Shown: in pieces, positions 6,988-15,611 of the stretch
Position numbering within the stretch: the stretch's first letter is position 1
How the letters are laid out: each line of letters begins with the position of its first letter
NCBI GenBank assembly: GCA_018303725.1
Contig: JAGVXP010000055.1
Coordinates: forward strand, 1 to 45,108
Reading direction: 5' to 3'
Source of the DNA: Candidatus Woesearchaeota archaeon
GTDB lineage: Archaea; Nanobdellota; Nanobdellia; Woesearchaeales; JAGVXP01
Length of the DNA: 45,108 bases
The notes under the pieces: generated by a model
Database searches by the model: none
Seen by the model: only the letters and a program-made list of their open reading frames with translations
Told to the model about the DNA's origin: nothing
Program-made: the position numbers and the translations under genes

Positions 6988-7532
6988 AGCAAAATTTAGA
7001 CTTAGAAAGGAAGATTGTTCATGCTTATTTTATTTTGCTATTGATTATTTTATTTTTTAGGTATAGTGCAATTAAAACATTACCTATCTTTTTTATTTAT
7101 TTATCTACTATCATATTAATTGTGCACATATGGTGGGGAGCTTATGTGAGTATCAAATATGTAGGGGAGGGCAGCAATTTATTATTATTTTGGAATGCAA
7201 TAATGCTAATTGTTTTATTTGGTGTTCCATTTATATTTGAGAGTATAGCTGAGTGGTCTTTGTTTTTAGGGATTTTCTTTGCGTTAGCAATAGTAGGTTA
7301 TTTTATAGTTTACAAAAACGTAGCTAAGCGGTCAATTAAAAACTATATTGAGAAAAAGATTATGTATGAGATTATTGTACCCCCAATGTTTTTATTGCTT
7401 TATGTTTTTTTTAAATTCTTTAATTATTATACTGCCCACTTAGTTTTGAGTATAATAACATTTTTAGCCCAGATATTTTTTGCAATTGTTCTTTTTAGAA
7501 TAAAAAAGGTGTATAAGTTGGTAAAAAGTTAA
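6984..7532 (+). CDS. Multi-pass membrane protein, hypothetical
   Basis: 182 aa with five to six hydrophobic segments, for example AYFILLLIILFF, IFFIYLSTIILIVHIWW, FLGIFFALAIVGYFIV and LVLSIITFLAQIFFAIVLF. No family is recognised. It overlaps the upstream glycosyltransferase by 4 bp, which suggests a coupled role, perhaps as lipid-linked sugar carrier partner or membrane anchor (inference). It overlaps the convergent SMC gene by 4 bp (TTAA). Confidence 0.75.
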   Translation: MKQNLDLERKIVHAYFILLLIILFFRYSAIKTLPIFFIYLSTIILIVHIWWGAYVSIKYVGEGSNLLLFWNAIMLIVLFGVPFIFESIAEWSLFLGIFFALAIVGYFIVYKNVAKRSIKNYIEKKIMYEIIVPPMFLLLYVFFKFFNYYTAHLVLSIITFLAQIFFAIVLFRIKKVYKLVKS

Positions 7533-10500
7533 ATCTTCAAACTAACAACCTTGCTCATTCCATGCTCGTTCATAGAGATTCCATAAAGGTTATTGGCTTC
7601 TGATATCACACCATCATTATGTGAGATTATGATGTATTGCGCTTTTTCTGCGTATTTTGCTATTAATTTTGCAAATTTTTCTGAGTTGTGCTTGTCTAAA
7701 GCAGCATCTACCTCATCTAGGATATAGAAGCTGGCTGGCTCATGCTCCTGTATTGCAAATATAAAAGCCAAGGCTGTTAATGTTTTTTCTCCCCCTGACA
7801 ATGACCTTATATCAAGGAATTTTCTGCCTGTTATTTTTACTTTTATGTTTAAGCCCCCCTCAAACGGATTTTCTTCGTTTTCCAGCTCAAGATACGCTTC
7901 CCCTTTTGTAGAGATTGAATTAAATATTGTTTTGAAATTTGCTGTTAATACATCAAATGTTTTTATGAACAACTCTTTCTTTTTTCCCTCTATTTCGGCC
8001 ATCAACTTCAAAACATCCTCCTTCTCATTTGCCAGTTTATCTTTTTTTCCCAATAACGAGTTGTACTCTTTTTCTACTTCTTCGTATATCTCCAAAGCCC
8101 TCATATTTACCGAGCCTATTTCCTCTTTCAATTTTTCAAATTTGCTTATTTCGTATTTAAGCTGTTCCTCTGTTTTGGTTGTATCTATCTTTACCCCCTC
8201 ATATTGCTGGAATTCCTGGTTTAAACCAGCCAGTACAGCATTCAGGTCTGCCCTCTTTATCGAGAAGGTATTGTTTCTTATCTCAATCTCCCTGCTTTTG
8301 TCCAATTTGTTATTGATTATATTCTCGTTCCTTGTTATTTCCTCAGAAATCCCGCTCCTTTCGGCGAATAGCTCTTTAAATTTTTTATAGAATTTCTTTG
8401 CGTTTTCCTCTTTTTGTTTTAGAAGTTCCTGCTTTTCTGCTGTTAGTTTGCCTAATCCAGCAACCTCTTTATTGAATTCTTCTTCATCTTTATCAAGCTG
8501 CTTTATAATCTGCTCGGTTTTCTCTTTTTCCGGATGGTGTATGCTCTCTATCTGGAGCGTTATATTTTTTATTTCTGAATTAAGCTCAACAATCCTTTCA
8601 TTAATTTCTCTTGATTTTTGCTCAAATGTTGAAAGCTCTGCTATTAATGCCGGGTCTCTTAGCTCTGAAATTTTAGAGCGTAAATCTTGTTTTTCAATTT
8701 TATTTTTAGTTAATTCCCTATTTAATTTAGATATTTCTTCTTCTACTTCTGCTATTTCTCTTTCTATCTCCTTCATATTTTGGTTTAGGTCTTCTTTCTT
8801 TTGTTTTGAGACCTCCAAATCAGCAGGCTCTAGATGCAATGTTTTCTCTATCCTTATTATATCCGCTTCAAGATAGGCTTTTTTTTGCCTAAGATCTGTA
8901 ATCGTTTTTTCATTCTCTTCTCTTCTTTTTTCCAAGGTAGTAAGGGCTTTTTCCAGATTGGAAACAACCTCTTCATATTCCTCAATATCTTTTGTAATCT
9001 CTTTTTCCTTAAATCCAAGCCCCTTTCTCTTTCTATAGCCGCCAACCATCACTCCGCTGTACTCTGCTATATCCCCATCTAAGCTAACCATCCTTGCCTT
9101 GCCTATGCCTAAACGCCTAGCTACATCTATATTGTCAACAACTAATGTGTTTGAGAATAAGTGAGAAAAAACCTTTTCAAACTTTTTATCAAAAGAGACT
9201 AAATCAATTGCCAGCCCATAAGAGCCTTTTGCCTCAGCTAATTTTTTTAATTCTGGTTTTATTTCTTTTGGCTTTATTTTATTTAACGGCATGAATGTAG
9301 CAATCCCCAATTTATTCTCTTTTAGGTATTTTATTGCCTCAGAAGCCACATTTTCATCTTCTACTATAATACTTTTTATCCTAGGACCAGCTGCAACCTC
9401 CAATGCCAATGAGTATTTGGCGCTAACATCACCTAGCTCGCCAACTGTGCCATAAATGCCCCTTAGTTTGTTTTTTTGCTCTAATATTTTTTTAATTGCT
9501 ATATCACCAGACCTCATTTCTTTAATCCCTAGCTCTCTCACCTTTAATTTTTCTAATTCGCCACTAGCATTAGCCAGTTTATTCCTTGAATTGGAAATTT
9601 GGGTAGCTAATGATATATCTTCATCCAAGCGTTTATTAAGATCCAAAGCTGATTTTTTGAATTCTTCTCTTTTATTCTTTAAATCTGCAATTTCTTTCTT
9701 ATGCTCTTTCTCTACCTCTGTCACCTTGTTTATTGTTTCATCTATTGTGTTTATGTTGTGCTGGACCATGTCTTTTTTTCTTATCAAATCATGCTGCTTC
9801 TCCCTTAAAGAATTAATTTTTTGCTGTAGTTCTTCAGCATTTTTATCTATGTTATCTATACTCTTTTCAATATCCACAATATTATCCAGCTGGTTTTTTT
9901 GTTTGAATTCAAAAATTCTCTTTGAAATTTTTTCTTTGTCCTCTAACAAACCAGATTTTTGTTTCTGGAGTGTGCTTTTTTCCTCATTTGACTGGCTTAT
10001 TTTTTGGTTTGTTTCTTTTATTGCCTCTCTTAAATCCTTTTTTCTTTGTGTTAATTTAGAAACCTCATTCTTTAGTTGTTCTATTCTGGAGCTCTTTTTT
10101 GTAAGATCTATCTTTAATGATTCTACCTCCCTGTTTAAATTTACCTGCTCAACCTCCCCCTTTTCCTCTATCTCATTGGATATAGATTCAATTCTTTGTT
10201 TTTTGTTGTTATTACCATTTTTTAGTTGAGTTATAGCAGAGTTGATTTTATCTAATTCTTCTTTTGTTGAATCTATCTTCCCTTCCAGCTCTTTTTTCTC
10301 CTTTTCGTTCTGGTCTATCCTCATCTTCAATAACGAGGCTTTGCTTTCTTTTACCATTGTATTCATATCCTTAAATTTTAATGCCTGGTCCCTGTCTTTC
10401 TTTAATTCCTTTAGATATGTGTTTCTCTCAGTTAATATTATACCAACATCATTCAGGTTTTTTTCTACTTTCTCCAACTCAAGCTCTGCTTTATGCTTTT

Positions 10501-11020
10501 TTTCCTCATAAACTGAAATGCCAGAAATCTCTTCTATCAACAGCCTCCTTTCCAGAGGAGGCATTTCAACAAACCTTACTATGTCTCCCTGAAGTATTAT
10601 ATTGTGGCCATCCGGGTCAATTTTTGCAATATTCAATAAATCCAGAATTTGCTGCCTTGTTCTAAGCTTGTCATTGATTTTGTAGATAGACTGGCCATTT
10701 TGCCTTACTACCCTTGTTATTTTTATTTCTTTCTCGTCCGTTGGAAATTTTTTGTTTGAGTTGTCAAAATAAATTGAGACTTCCCCTTGTTTAGCTTGTT
10801 TTCTGGTTTTTCCCCCATTGTAGATCAGATTGGAGGATTTTTCCGCTCTCATGGCTTTAGCTGAGCCCTTACCCAAAACAAAGCAAAGGGCATCCAAAAC
10901 ATTGCTCTTACCAGAGCCATTTGGGCCTAGAATTACATTAAAATCCCCACCAAACATAAGCTCTGTGTGTTTTGCAAAGCTCTTAAAACCATGCATAACC
11001 ATCTTATTTATTCTGGTCAT
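7529..11020 (-). CDS. smc: Chromosome segregation ATPase SMC
   Basis: 1163 aa, the normal SMC length. Walker A is GPNGSGKSN (residues about 33-41). Two long coiled-coil arms flank a hinge around IYGTVGELGDVSAKY to GVMVGGYRKR, the signature is LSGGEKTL and Walker B is FYILDEVDAALD near the C-terminus. SMC dimers use ATP to load on and organise chromosomal DNA. No ScpA/ScpB-like partner gene lies next to it. The many minus-strand-shadow ORFs on plus come from its Lys/Glu-rich coils. RNase HII is upstream on the same strand 65 bp away. Confidence 0.97.
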   Translation of the reverse strand: MTRINKMVMHGFKSFAKHTELMFGGDFNVILGPNGSGKSNVLDALCFVLGKGSAKAMRAEKSSNLIYNGGKTRKQAKQGEVSIYFDNSNKKFPTDEKEIKITRVVRQNGQSIYKINDKLRTRQQILDLLNIAKIDPDGHNIILQGDIVRFVEMPPLERRLLIEEISGISVYEEKKHKAELELEKVEKNLNDVGIILTERNTYLKELKKDRDQALKFKDMNTMVKESKASLLKMRIDQNEKEKKELEGKIDSTKEELDKINSAITQLKNGNNNKKQRIESISNEIEEKGEVEQVNLNREVESLKIDLTKKSSRIEQLKNEVSKLTQRKKDLREAIKETNQKISQSNEEKSTLQKQKSGLLEDKEKISKRIFEFKQKNQLDNIVDIEKSIDNIDKNAEELQQKINSLREKQHDLIRKKDMVQHNINTIDETINKVTEVEKEHKKEIADLKNKREEFKKSALDLNKRLDEDISLATQISNSRNKLANASGELEKLKVRELGIKEMRSGDIAIKKILEQKNKLRGIYGTVGELGDVSAKYSLALEVAAGPRIKSIIVEDENVASEAIKYLKENKLGIATFMPLNKIKPKEIKPELKKLAEAKGSYGLAIDLVSFDKKFEKVFSHLFSNTLVVDNIDVARRLGIGKARMVSLDGDIAEYSGVMVGGYRKRKGLGFKEKEITKDIEEYEEVVSNLEKALTTLEKRREENEKTITDLRQKKAYLEADIIRIEKTLHLEPADLEVSKQKKEDLNQNMKEIEREIAEVEEEISKLNRELTKNKIEKQDLRSKISELRDPALIAELSTFEQKSREINERIVELNSEIKNITLQIESIHHPEKEKTEQIIKQLDKDEEEFNKEVAGLGKLTAEKQELLKQKEENAKKFYKKFKELFAERSGISEEITRNENIINNKLDKSREIEIRNNTFSIKRADLNAVLAGLNQEFQQYEGVKIDTTKTEEQLKYEISKFEKLKEEIGSVNMRALEIYEEVEKEYNSLLGKKDKLANEKEDVLKLMAEIEGKKKELFIKTFDVLTANFKTIFNSISTKGEAYLELENEENPFEGGLNIKVKITGRKFLDIRSLSGGEKTLTALAFIFAIQEHEPASFYILDEVDAALDKHNSEKFAKLIAKYAEKAQYIIISHNDGVISEANNLYGISMNEHGMSKVVSLKI

Positions 11021-11085
11021 TAGTTTGATCCCCTATTTCTATATTTTTTATTTGAAAGTGGTATTATTTAAATGTTTTGTGTTAT

Positions 11086-11733
11086 TCAGAAATCTTCAAG
11101 TTTTTTCTGATGTTTATTATTCTTGTGGTTTTGGTATGGGATCCATGTTTTTCTAAAAATTTCCGGGTGTTTATCCCAGTTTTCAGCTAAGAATTTTTGG
11201 GTTATTGGGTTTGACATATAGCCCGGGCCTGTATTTCCATATTTCTTTTGGATTTTATCCATTTCCCTGTCTCGGGTAACTTTTGCCAGAACAGAAGCAG
11301 CCCCTACATAAACATGCTTTAAGTCGGCTTTATGTATGCATTCCAATTCTACTTCACAATTTAATAATTTTTTAAGATAGATTGTATAGGCCCTGCAGTT
11401 ATTAGAGGGGCTGTCAACTGTAACCTTGTCAGGCTTTAATTTGTTTATTATTTCTGCTGATTTATGGGCTTCTAACCAATTTAGGTTTAGACTATCAGAT
11501 TCAAGCGCATCATCAATTTCTTTTGGCTCAACTATAATTATTTCATAAGATTTAGCTATCTCTTTTATTTTTTCAAATAATTTTTCCCTTGTCTTTTTTG
11601 TTAAGAGTTTTGAATCTTTAACACCCAGAGATTTTAGTTTAGGTAAGTCTGATTCTTCTACCAGCACACCGCACATTACCATGGGACCAATGACGGGGCC
11701 CCTCCCAGCTTCATCAATTCCGCAAATCAACAT
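11086..11733 (-). CDS. rnhB: Ribonuclease HII
   Basis: 215 aa from the ATG at 11733; the track start is a TTG three codons earlier. A TATA box (atttaaatag) about 25 nt upstream fits a leaderless message. Catalytic acidic residues are in GIDEAGRGPVIGP, VTVDSPS and HKADLKHVYVGAASVLAKVTRD. It removes RNA from RNA-DNA hybrids, including misincorporated ribonucleotides and primer remnants. The C-terminal QKKLEDF resembles a PIP-box, the PCNA-docking tail known for archaeal RNase HII. Confidence 0.96.
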   Translation of the reverse strand: MLICGIDEAGRGPVIGPMVMCGVLVEESDLPKLKSLGVKDSKLLTKKTREKLFEKIKEIAKSYEIIIVEPKEIDDALESDSLNLNWLEAHKSAEIINKLKPDKVTVDSPSNNCRAYTIYLKKLLNCEVELECIHKADLKHVYVGAASVLAKVTRDREMDKIQKKYGNTGPGYMSNPITQKFLAENWDKHPEIFRKTWIPYQNHKNNKHQKKLEDF

Positions 11734-11812
11734 ATAATACAATAATTTGATAGTCTATTTAAATTTTGTCAAACAAAAGATATTTAAAGTAGCTGTTTAA
11801 CAGAATGATTAG

Positions 11813-12142
11813 ATGGAACCAATACAGGTGATAGGCATTGAATTATTAGGCGAGACAGAGAAAGGGATAGCCAATAAACTAGTTAATGAATATTATCAAA
11901 AGATTTTTAGAGAGCTGCAAAATGTTACTTCCATTACTGTACATATAAAGGCTCATTCTAAAGGCGGCAAAAAGAAAAAATTTGATGTAAGGATCAAAGC
12001 CATAGCGCCAACAAGGATTTTTGAGGCACAGGAAAGCGACTGGGATTTGGCCAGGACCTTGCATATGGTTTTTAGGAATATGGAAAGGGAGTTAGAACAT
12101 AAGTTACATACAGATAGCCAGCGTAATAAACCTTATGAATAA
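11813..12142 (+). CDS. Small HPF/S30EA-like protein, tentative
   Basis: 109 aa. The order of predicted elements (strand, helix NKLVNEYYQKIFREL, strands ITVHIKAHSKGGKKKKFDVRIKA, helix DLARTLHMVFRNMERELEHKL) matches the beta-alpha-beta-beta-beta-alpha fold of ribosome hibernation factors (HPF/RaiA) and related small archaeal proteins. If correct it would bind the 30S subunit of resting ribosomes. A TATA-like atatttaaag lies upstream. The assignment rests on fold pattern, not on a decisive motif. Confidence 0.5.
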   Translation: MEPIQVIGIELLGETEKGIANKLVNEYYQKIFRELQNVTSITVHIKAHSKGGKKKKFDVRIKAIAPTRIFEAQESDWDLARTLHMVFRNMERELEHKLHTDSQRNKPYE

Positions 12143-12164
12143 ATGCTTATTCTAAAAAGAAAAA

Positions 12165-12280
12165 TAGCGGAGGTTGGATTTGAACCAACGACCTATGGGT
12201 TTCTTACAGAAGTTATGAGCCCATCGGGCACTCCTGATTGGACTGCTAGGTATTAACCCATGCATCTGCCCTACTCCGCT
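12165..12280 (-). tRNA. Initiator tRNA-Met (CAT) with D-loop insertion and short 37/38 intron
   Basis: Acceptor AGCGGAG/CTCCGCT with the A1-U72 pair and an anticodon stem ATGGG/CCCAT carrying three consecutive G-C pairs, both marks of an archaeal initiator tRNA; loop CTCATAA, T-arm GTTGG-TTCAAAT-CCAAC. Two insertions interrupt it: about 28-30 nt in the D-loop (about 12236-12265) between GGGCAG and AGGAGTGCCC, able to form its own small hairpin, and 13 nt after position 37 (12201-12213). Without them about 73-75 nt remain. The exact D-loop splice sites are not fixed by reading alone. Confidence 0.9.
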
Positions 12281-12371
12281 ATAATGAGAGAAAATTATTC
12301 CTTATTTATAAGTCTTTTGTATAATAAACTTTAATAAACTTTATAAATGGCTAAATAATTCTAAAAGCTAT

Positions 12372-12455
12372 GCCGCGATGGCACAACCTGGTACTGCGCG
12401 GGATTGCTAATCCCGTTTCCGAAAGGATTTGAGGGTTCAAATCCCTCTCGCGGCG
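12372..12455 (+). tRNA. tRNA-Ser (GCT)
   Basis: Acceptor GCCGCGA/TCGCGGC, anticodon stem CGGGA/TCCCG with loop TTGCTAA (anticodon GCT), a long class II variable arm built on TCC-GAAA-GGA, T-arm GAGGG-TTCAAAT-CCCTC, discriminator G. No intron; CCA is not encoded. Length 84 nt. TATA-like AT-rich sequence lies just upstream. SerRS is encoded 7 kb away. Confidence 0.96.
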
Positions 12456-12508
12456 TTTCTGTTTTTTATAAAAAGGTTTATATACCATAACCCCAAAAAA
12501 GATTAATA

Positions 12509-14554
12509 ATGAAAACGGAAATATTACTGATAACCTTAATTTTAATAACCCCTATTGTATCGGCAGACTGGTTCTATAATAGTAAAACACTGGACATAAA
12601 CCTGAATATATCCTCATATTTAGATATTGAAGCTGAAAAGAGTGATTATAATATAGATTACCTGTTGGTCAACCTATCTTTTTTTCCAAAAAATGAATTC
12701 GGCCAAGATGTTTTGTATATTAATTTTAATCCCGAGGCTGGTATAACTGAGGGTATTGCACAATTTAAATGGGAAAACCCCGGTTTGGGCAGAAAAGAGT
12801 TTGGGGTAAATGCTGATGTTAAAATATCAAATAGTTATAAAGAGGTAAGGAAAAAAATAAATTTTCCTATAACTGATCTGCCTAAAGAAGCTGAAGTTTA
12901 TACAAAGCCGTCTGAGACTATTGATTCAGATGATGAAGATATTATAGAGCTTGCATCTAGCTTAGCAGAAGGAGAGGATGATTTATATGTCGTTGTTTTT
13001 AAATTAGCTGAATGGACAAAAGTGAATATTGATTATGACCTTAGCACTTTAACTGCCAGTGTAAGCCAGAAAGCAAGCTGGGTTTTGGATAACAGGGAGG
13101 GGGTTTGCGATGAATTGACAAATTTGTTTATAGCCATGAATAGGGCATTGGGCATTCCAGCGAGGTTTGTGTCAGGTATAGCATACACAAACTCCCCCGA
13201 ATTTACCGAAAATTGGGGCCCCCATGGCTGGGCAGAGGTTTATTTTCCAGATTACGGATGGATACCATTTGATGTAACATACGGTGAATTTGGGTTTATC
13301 GACCCTACCCATATAGAACTAAAAGAGAGCTTAGACGCCAATGAACCATCCACCGACTATGAATGGTTTGGTTCCAATGTTGATGTGAAAACTAGGAAAT
13401 TGGACATAAGCACCAAACTAAAAAATAGGGATGGAAGGATAAGCCATGTTTTAAAAAAAGAGGCGGGGTTTGATTCATATAATCTAGTAGCGGCAGAAAT
13501 AGAAAATCTGAAAGACCACTATATAGCCACCGAGCTGTATCTTTCAAAGCCCAAGGAGATTGTGGTGATTGGAAATGAGGAAAAGGGTGTTTTATTAAAG
13601 CCCAATGAGAAAAAAAGCGTTTACTGGATAATAAAATTAGATGAAAAATTAAGCAGGGGGTATGTTTATACATTCCCTTTAGCAGTTTATTCTTTAAGAA
13701 ATGTCTCTTCCCAAATTGAATTCAAATCTTCTTTTGATAGCGCAACTTTCACCTTAACCGAGATGAAAGATATTTTAAAGCAAAAAGAGGAGGAAAAAGA
13801 AAAGGTTTATTCAAAAAACATTGATTTAAATTGTATTATAGACAAGGAGGAGTTTTATGAATATGAGAATGCAGAAATAAACTGCTCAATAAGGAATGAA
13901 GGCAATATATATTTAGAGGATCTTAATGTCTGCATGAAAGATGAATGCAACGGATTAGATTTGGGTATAACCCAGGAGTCTAGTGTTAAATTCCCAGTTA
14001 ATGCAACAGATTTTGGAAAACAAGAGATGCCAATCACAGCGTCAAACAGCCAAGTATCAAAAACTTATTATGTAAAATTTAATTATTTAGACAAACCAGA
14101 ACTGGGCATAAATGGTATTGATTACCCAAAAAGCATAGAATTTAATGATGAATATTCCATCTCATTTATTTTAGATAAAAAATCAATATCCAAACCAAAA
14201 AATATAGTTGTAACCCTCTATCAAAATAATTTCCCAAAAACATGGGAGATAAACGAGCTGGATGATGACAAAAAGATTGTTTTAAACCTATCAGGAAAAG
14301 ACATGACTAAAACTGAAAACAATTTCAGTATAAAAGTTGTTTATGAGGATGATAATAGCAGAAGATATGAAACAAATGGGGGGTTCTCAATAAAGATAGA
14401 GAATGTATCTTTTACGGAGAGGGTAATTCTATTATTTAATAGTACCACCAATAGGATAGAGAACCTTACTCCAACGGGGATGATTATAATGCTTATCATA
14501 GTTGCTTTTATGTTTGTAGCTGTTGTGGTGTATGTTTTTAGAAAAAAGAAATAA
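12509..14554 (+). CDS. Surface transglutaminase-like protein
   Basis: 681 aa. N-terminal signal peptide (MKTEILLITLILITPIVSA). A transglutaminase-like (TGc/SplI) domain lies around residues 185-275 with REGVCDELTNLFIAM (Cys), HGWAEVYFPDYGW (His) and PFDVTYGEFG (Asp) forming the catalytic triad order. Ig/CARDB-like beta repeats rich in Cys (LNCIIDKEEFYEYE, INCSIRN) follow, then one C-terminal transmembrane helix (MIIMLIIVAFMFVAVVVYVF) and KKK. The layout places the enzyme domain outside the cell. It may crosslink or cleave envelope or host-surface proteins (inference). The convergent lipoprotein starts 3 bp past its stop. Confidence 0.85.
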   Translation: MKTEILLITLILITPIVSADWFYNSKTLDINLNISSYLDIEAEKSDYNIDYLLVNLSFFPKNEFGQDVLYINFNPEAGITEGIAQFKWENPGLGRKEFGVNADVKISNSYKEVRKKINFPITDLPKEAEVYTKPSETIDSDDEDIIELASSLAEGEDDLYVVVFKLAEWTKVNIDYDLSTLTASVSQKASWVLDNREGVCDELTNLFIAMNRALGIPARFVSGIAYTNSPEFTENWGPHGWAEVYFPDYGWIPFDVTYGEFGFIDPTHIELKESLDANEPSTDYEWFGSNVDVKTRKLDISTKLKNRDGRISHVLKKEAGFDSYNLVAAEIENLKDHYIATELYLSKPKEIVVIGNEEKGVLLKPNEKKSVYWIIKLDEKLSRGYVYTFPLAVYSLRNVSSQIEFKSSFDSATFTLTEMKDILKQKEEEKEKVYSKNIDLNCIIDKEEFYEYENAEINCSIRNEGNIYLEDLNVCMKDECNGLDLGITQESSVKFPVNATDFGKQEMPITASNSQVSKTYYVKFNYLDKPELGINGIDYPKSIEFNDEYSISFILDKKSISKPKNIVVTLYQNNFPKTWEINELDDDKKIVLNLSGKDMTKTENNFSIKVVYEDDNSRRYETNGGFSIKIENVSFTERVILLFNSTTNRIENLTPTGMIIMLIIVAFMFVAVVVYVFRKKK

Positions 14555-14557
14555 GAA

Positions 14558-15172
14558 TTAACATTGGTTGGCCATATAATCAGAAAGCTTTGTTAGGTCT
14601 ATAACATGTTCATTGGAATATTCTATCCTTTTATAAACTACACTTTGGTCAAACCTGATCCTGAATAGGTATATTGTGCCTGGTTTTAAATCAAAATCTG
14701 CAATTCCACATTTATCGCATATAGCAAAGTATTTATATGCCTCCCTAACGCCTCGCTTGATAAAATATACATCTCTGTACTCCTCGCCATATTCCTTTAG
14801 CTGGAAAGTTATATTAACAGGCGAGGATTTTACCCTAAAATATACTTGCCCTGCATTTATGCCCTGACATGCAGGTTTAATGGTAACTTCTTCTATTGCT
14901 GTTCCTTCCTCATTTGATGTTCTTGGCGAAAACATATTAGGAGTCACATATTGAGTCACACACTCTTCAGACTCGTTTACAACTCTTCCATCTTTACATA
15001 CATATTGCACACTTTCAATCTCTTCTGTTTCTATTATTGTGGGGCATTTTGAAAGGTCTAACTCGCATGTTGGGCATGGTTCGCATCCTTTTGGCTCAGG
15101 ACAAATGCAGCCTGGGCATTCCTGAGCAGGCGCACAACCTATTAGTACAGACAGAACTGATATAACAATCAT
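14558..15172 (-). CDS. Cys-rich predicted lipoprotein
   Basis: 204 aa. A short hydrophobic leader ends in a lipobox-like LIGC, after which come CPGCICPEPKGCEPCPTC, dense Cys-Pro repeats that could bind metal or form disulfides. The rest is beta-rich with FRVKSSPVNITFQLKEY and FDLKPGTIYLFRIRF, suggestive of an Ig-like extracellular domain. No family is recognised. It is convergent with the transglutaminase-like gene, and both appear to act at the cell surface. Confidence 0.7.
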   Translation of the reverse strand: MIVISVLSVLIGCAPAQECPGCICPEPKGCEPCPTCELDLSKCPTIIETEEIESVQYVCKDGRVVNESEECVTQYVTPNMFSPRTSNEEGTAIEEVTIKPACQGINAGQVYFRVKSSPVNITFQLKEYGEEYRDVYFIKRGVREAYKYFAICDKCGIADFDLKPGTIYLFRIRFDQSVVYKRIEYSNEHVIDLTKLSDYMANQC

Positions 15173-15259
15173 TGATAAAAGCAGTTTATATCTAATTTAT
15201 ATCACCCTTTTTGTTTTATGTTTATGTGATATTACAAGAGATATATAAATATTTTGATT

Positions 15260-15463
15260 TGTCAAGAACCACCCATCAAAAATCGAAGATTTTTGACTGT
15301 GCTCAGAAATCCTTTGGATTTCCGACACATCACAGATGGGTGGAATGTTACTAACATTTACCACATCAGGGTGGTTCTTGAGCATGCTCAGAAATTTTCC
15401 ATGCTGCACTAGGCTTTGTGGCTTTCCAGCCACCGATTGTAAATCGGTGGAAAATTTCTGACA
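15260..15463 (-). mobile_element. Multi-hairpin non-autonomous element, copy 2
   Basis: 204 bp, inverted relative to copy 1 at 4415-4558. Read on minus it starts TGTCAGAAATTTTCCACC, has the same GAGCATGCTC joint and ends GGTGGTTCTTGACA. Inner hairpins are kept with paired changes: CCACC-G-ATT/AAT-C-GGTGG against A..T in copy 1, and GATG-TGG..AATG/CATT..CCA against TGT/ACA in copy 1. Compared with copy 1 it has about 50 extra bases made of two small hairpins (GAAATCC/GGATTTC and TCAAAAATC/GATTTTTGA). The 78-aa track ORF over it is not a credible gene. Confidence 0.75.
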
Positions 15464-15465
15464 TT

Positions 15466-15512
15466 ATAGTAAGCGACATAAAATATAGGACAAAGGATAT
15501 GCCGCTTACTAT
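15466..15512. repeat. Long intergenic hairpin A
   Basis: ATAGTAAGCG (15466-15475) pairs perfectly with CGCTTACTAT (15503-15512); after one mismatch CATA/TATG extends the stem. It begins three bases after element copy 2. The loop AAATATAGGACAAAGGA bears a loose resemblance to the element loop. With hairpin B it may be part of a larger composite element. Confidence 0.7.
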
Positions 15513-15514
15513 CT

Positions 15515-15556
15515 TAGAAGACGACACAACTTTTCAATAAGTAATGTCGTCTTCTA
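15515..15556. repeat. Long intergenic hairpin B
   Basis: TAGAAGACGACA (15515-15526) and TGTCGTCTTCTA (15545-15556) form a perfect 12-bp stem with an 18-nt loop that can pair further as ACTT/AAGT. It stands upstream of the PIN-ATPase gene, whose TATA-like atatataaat follows at about 15567. Together with copy 2 and hairpin A it accounts for most of the 15173-15611 gap. Confidence 0.7.
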
Positions 15557-15611
15557 TTATACAAAAATATATAAATAGATTCAAGTTTATTGTTAAAAAA
15601 AGGTTTGAGTT

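Noticed and set aside
7845-10665. Series of plus-strand ORFs (181, 142, 82, 257, 89, 94 aa) across smc
   Set aside because: Ser/Phe/Leu-rich shadows of the Lys/Glu-rich coiled coils of SMC on the other strand; no start signals or domains.
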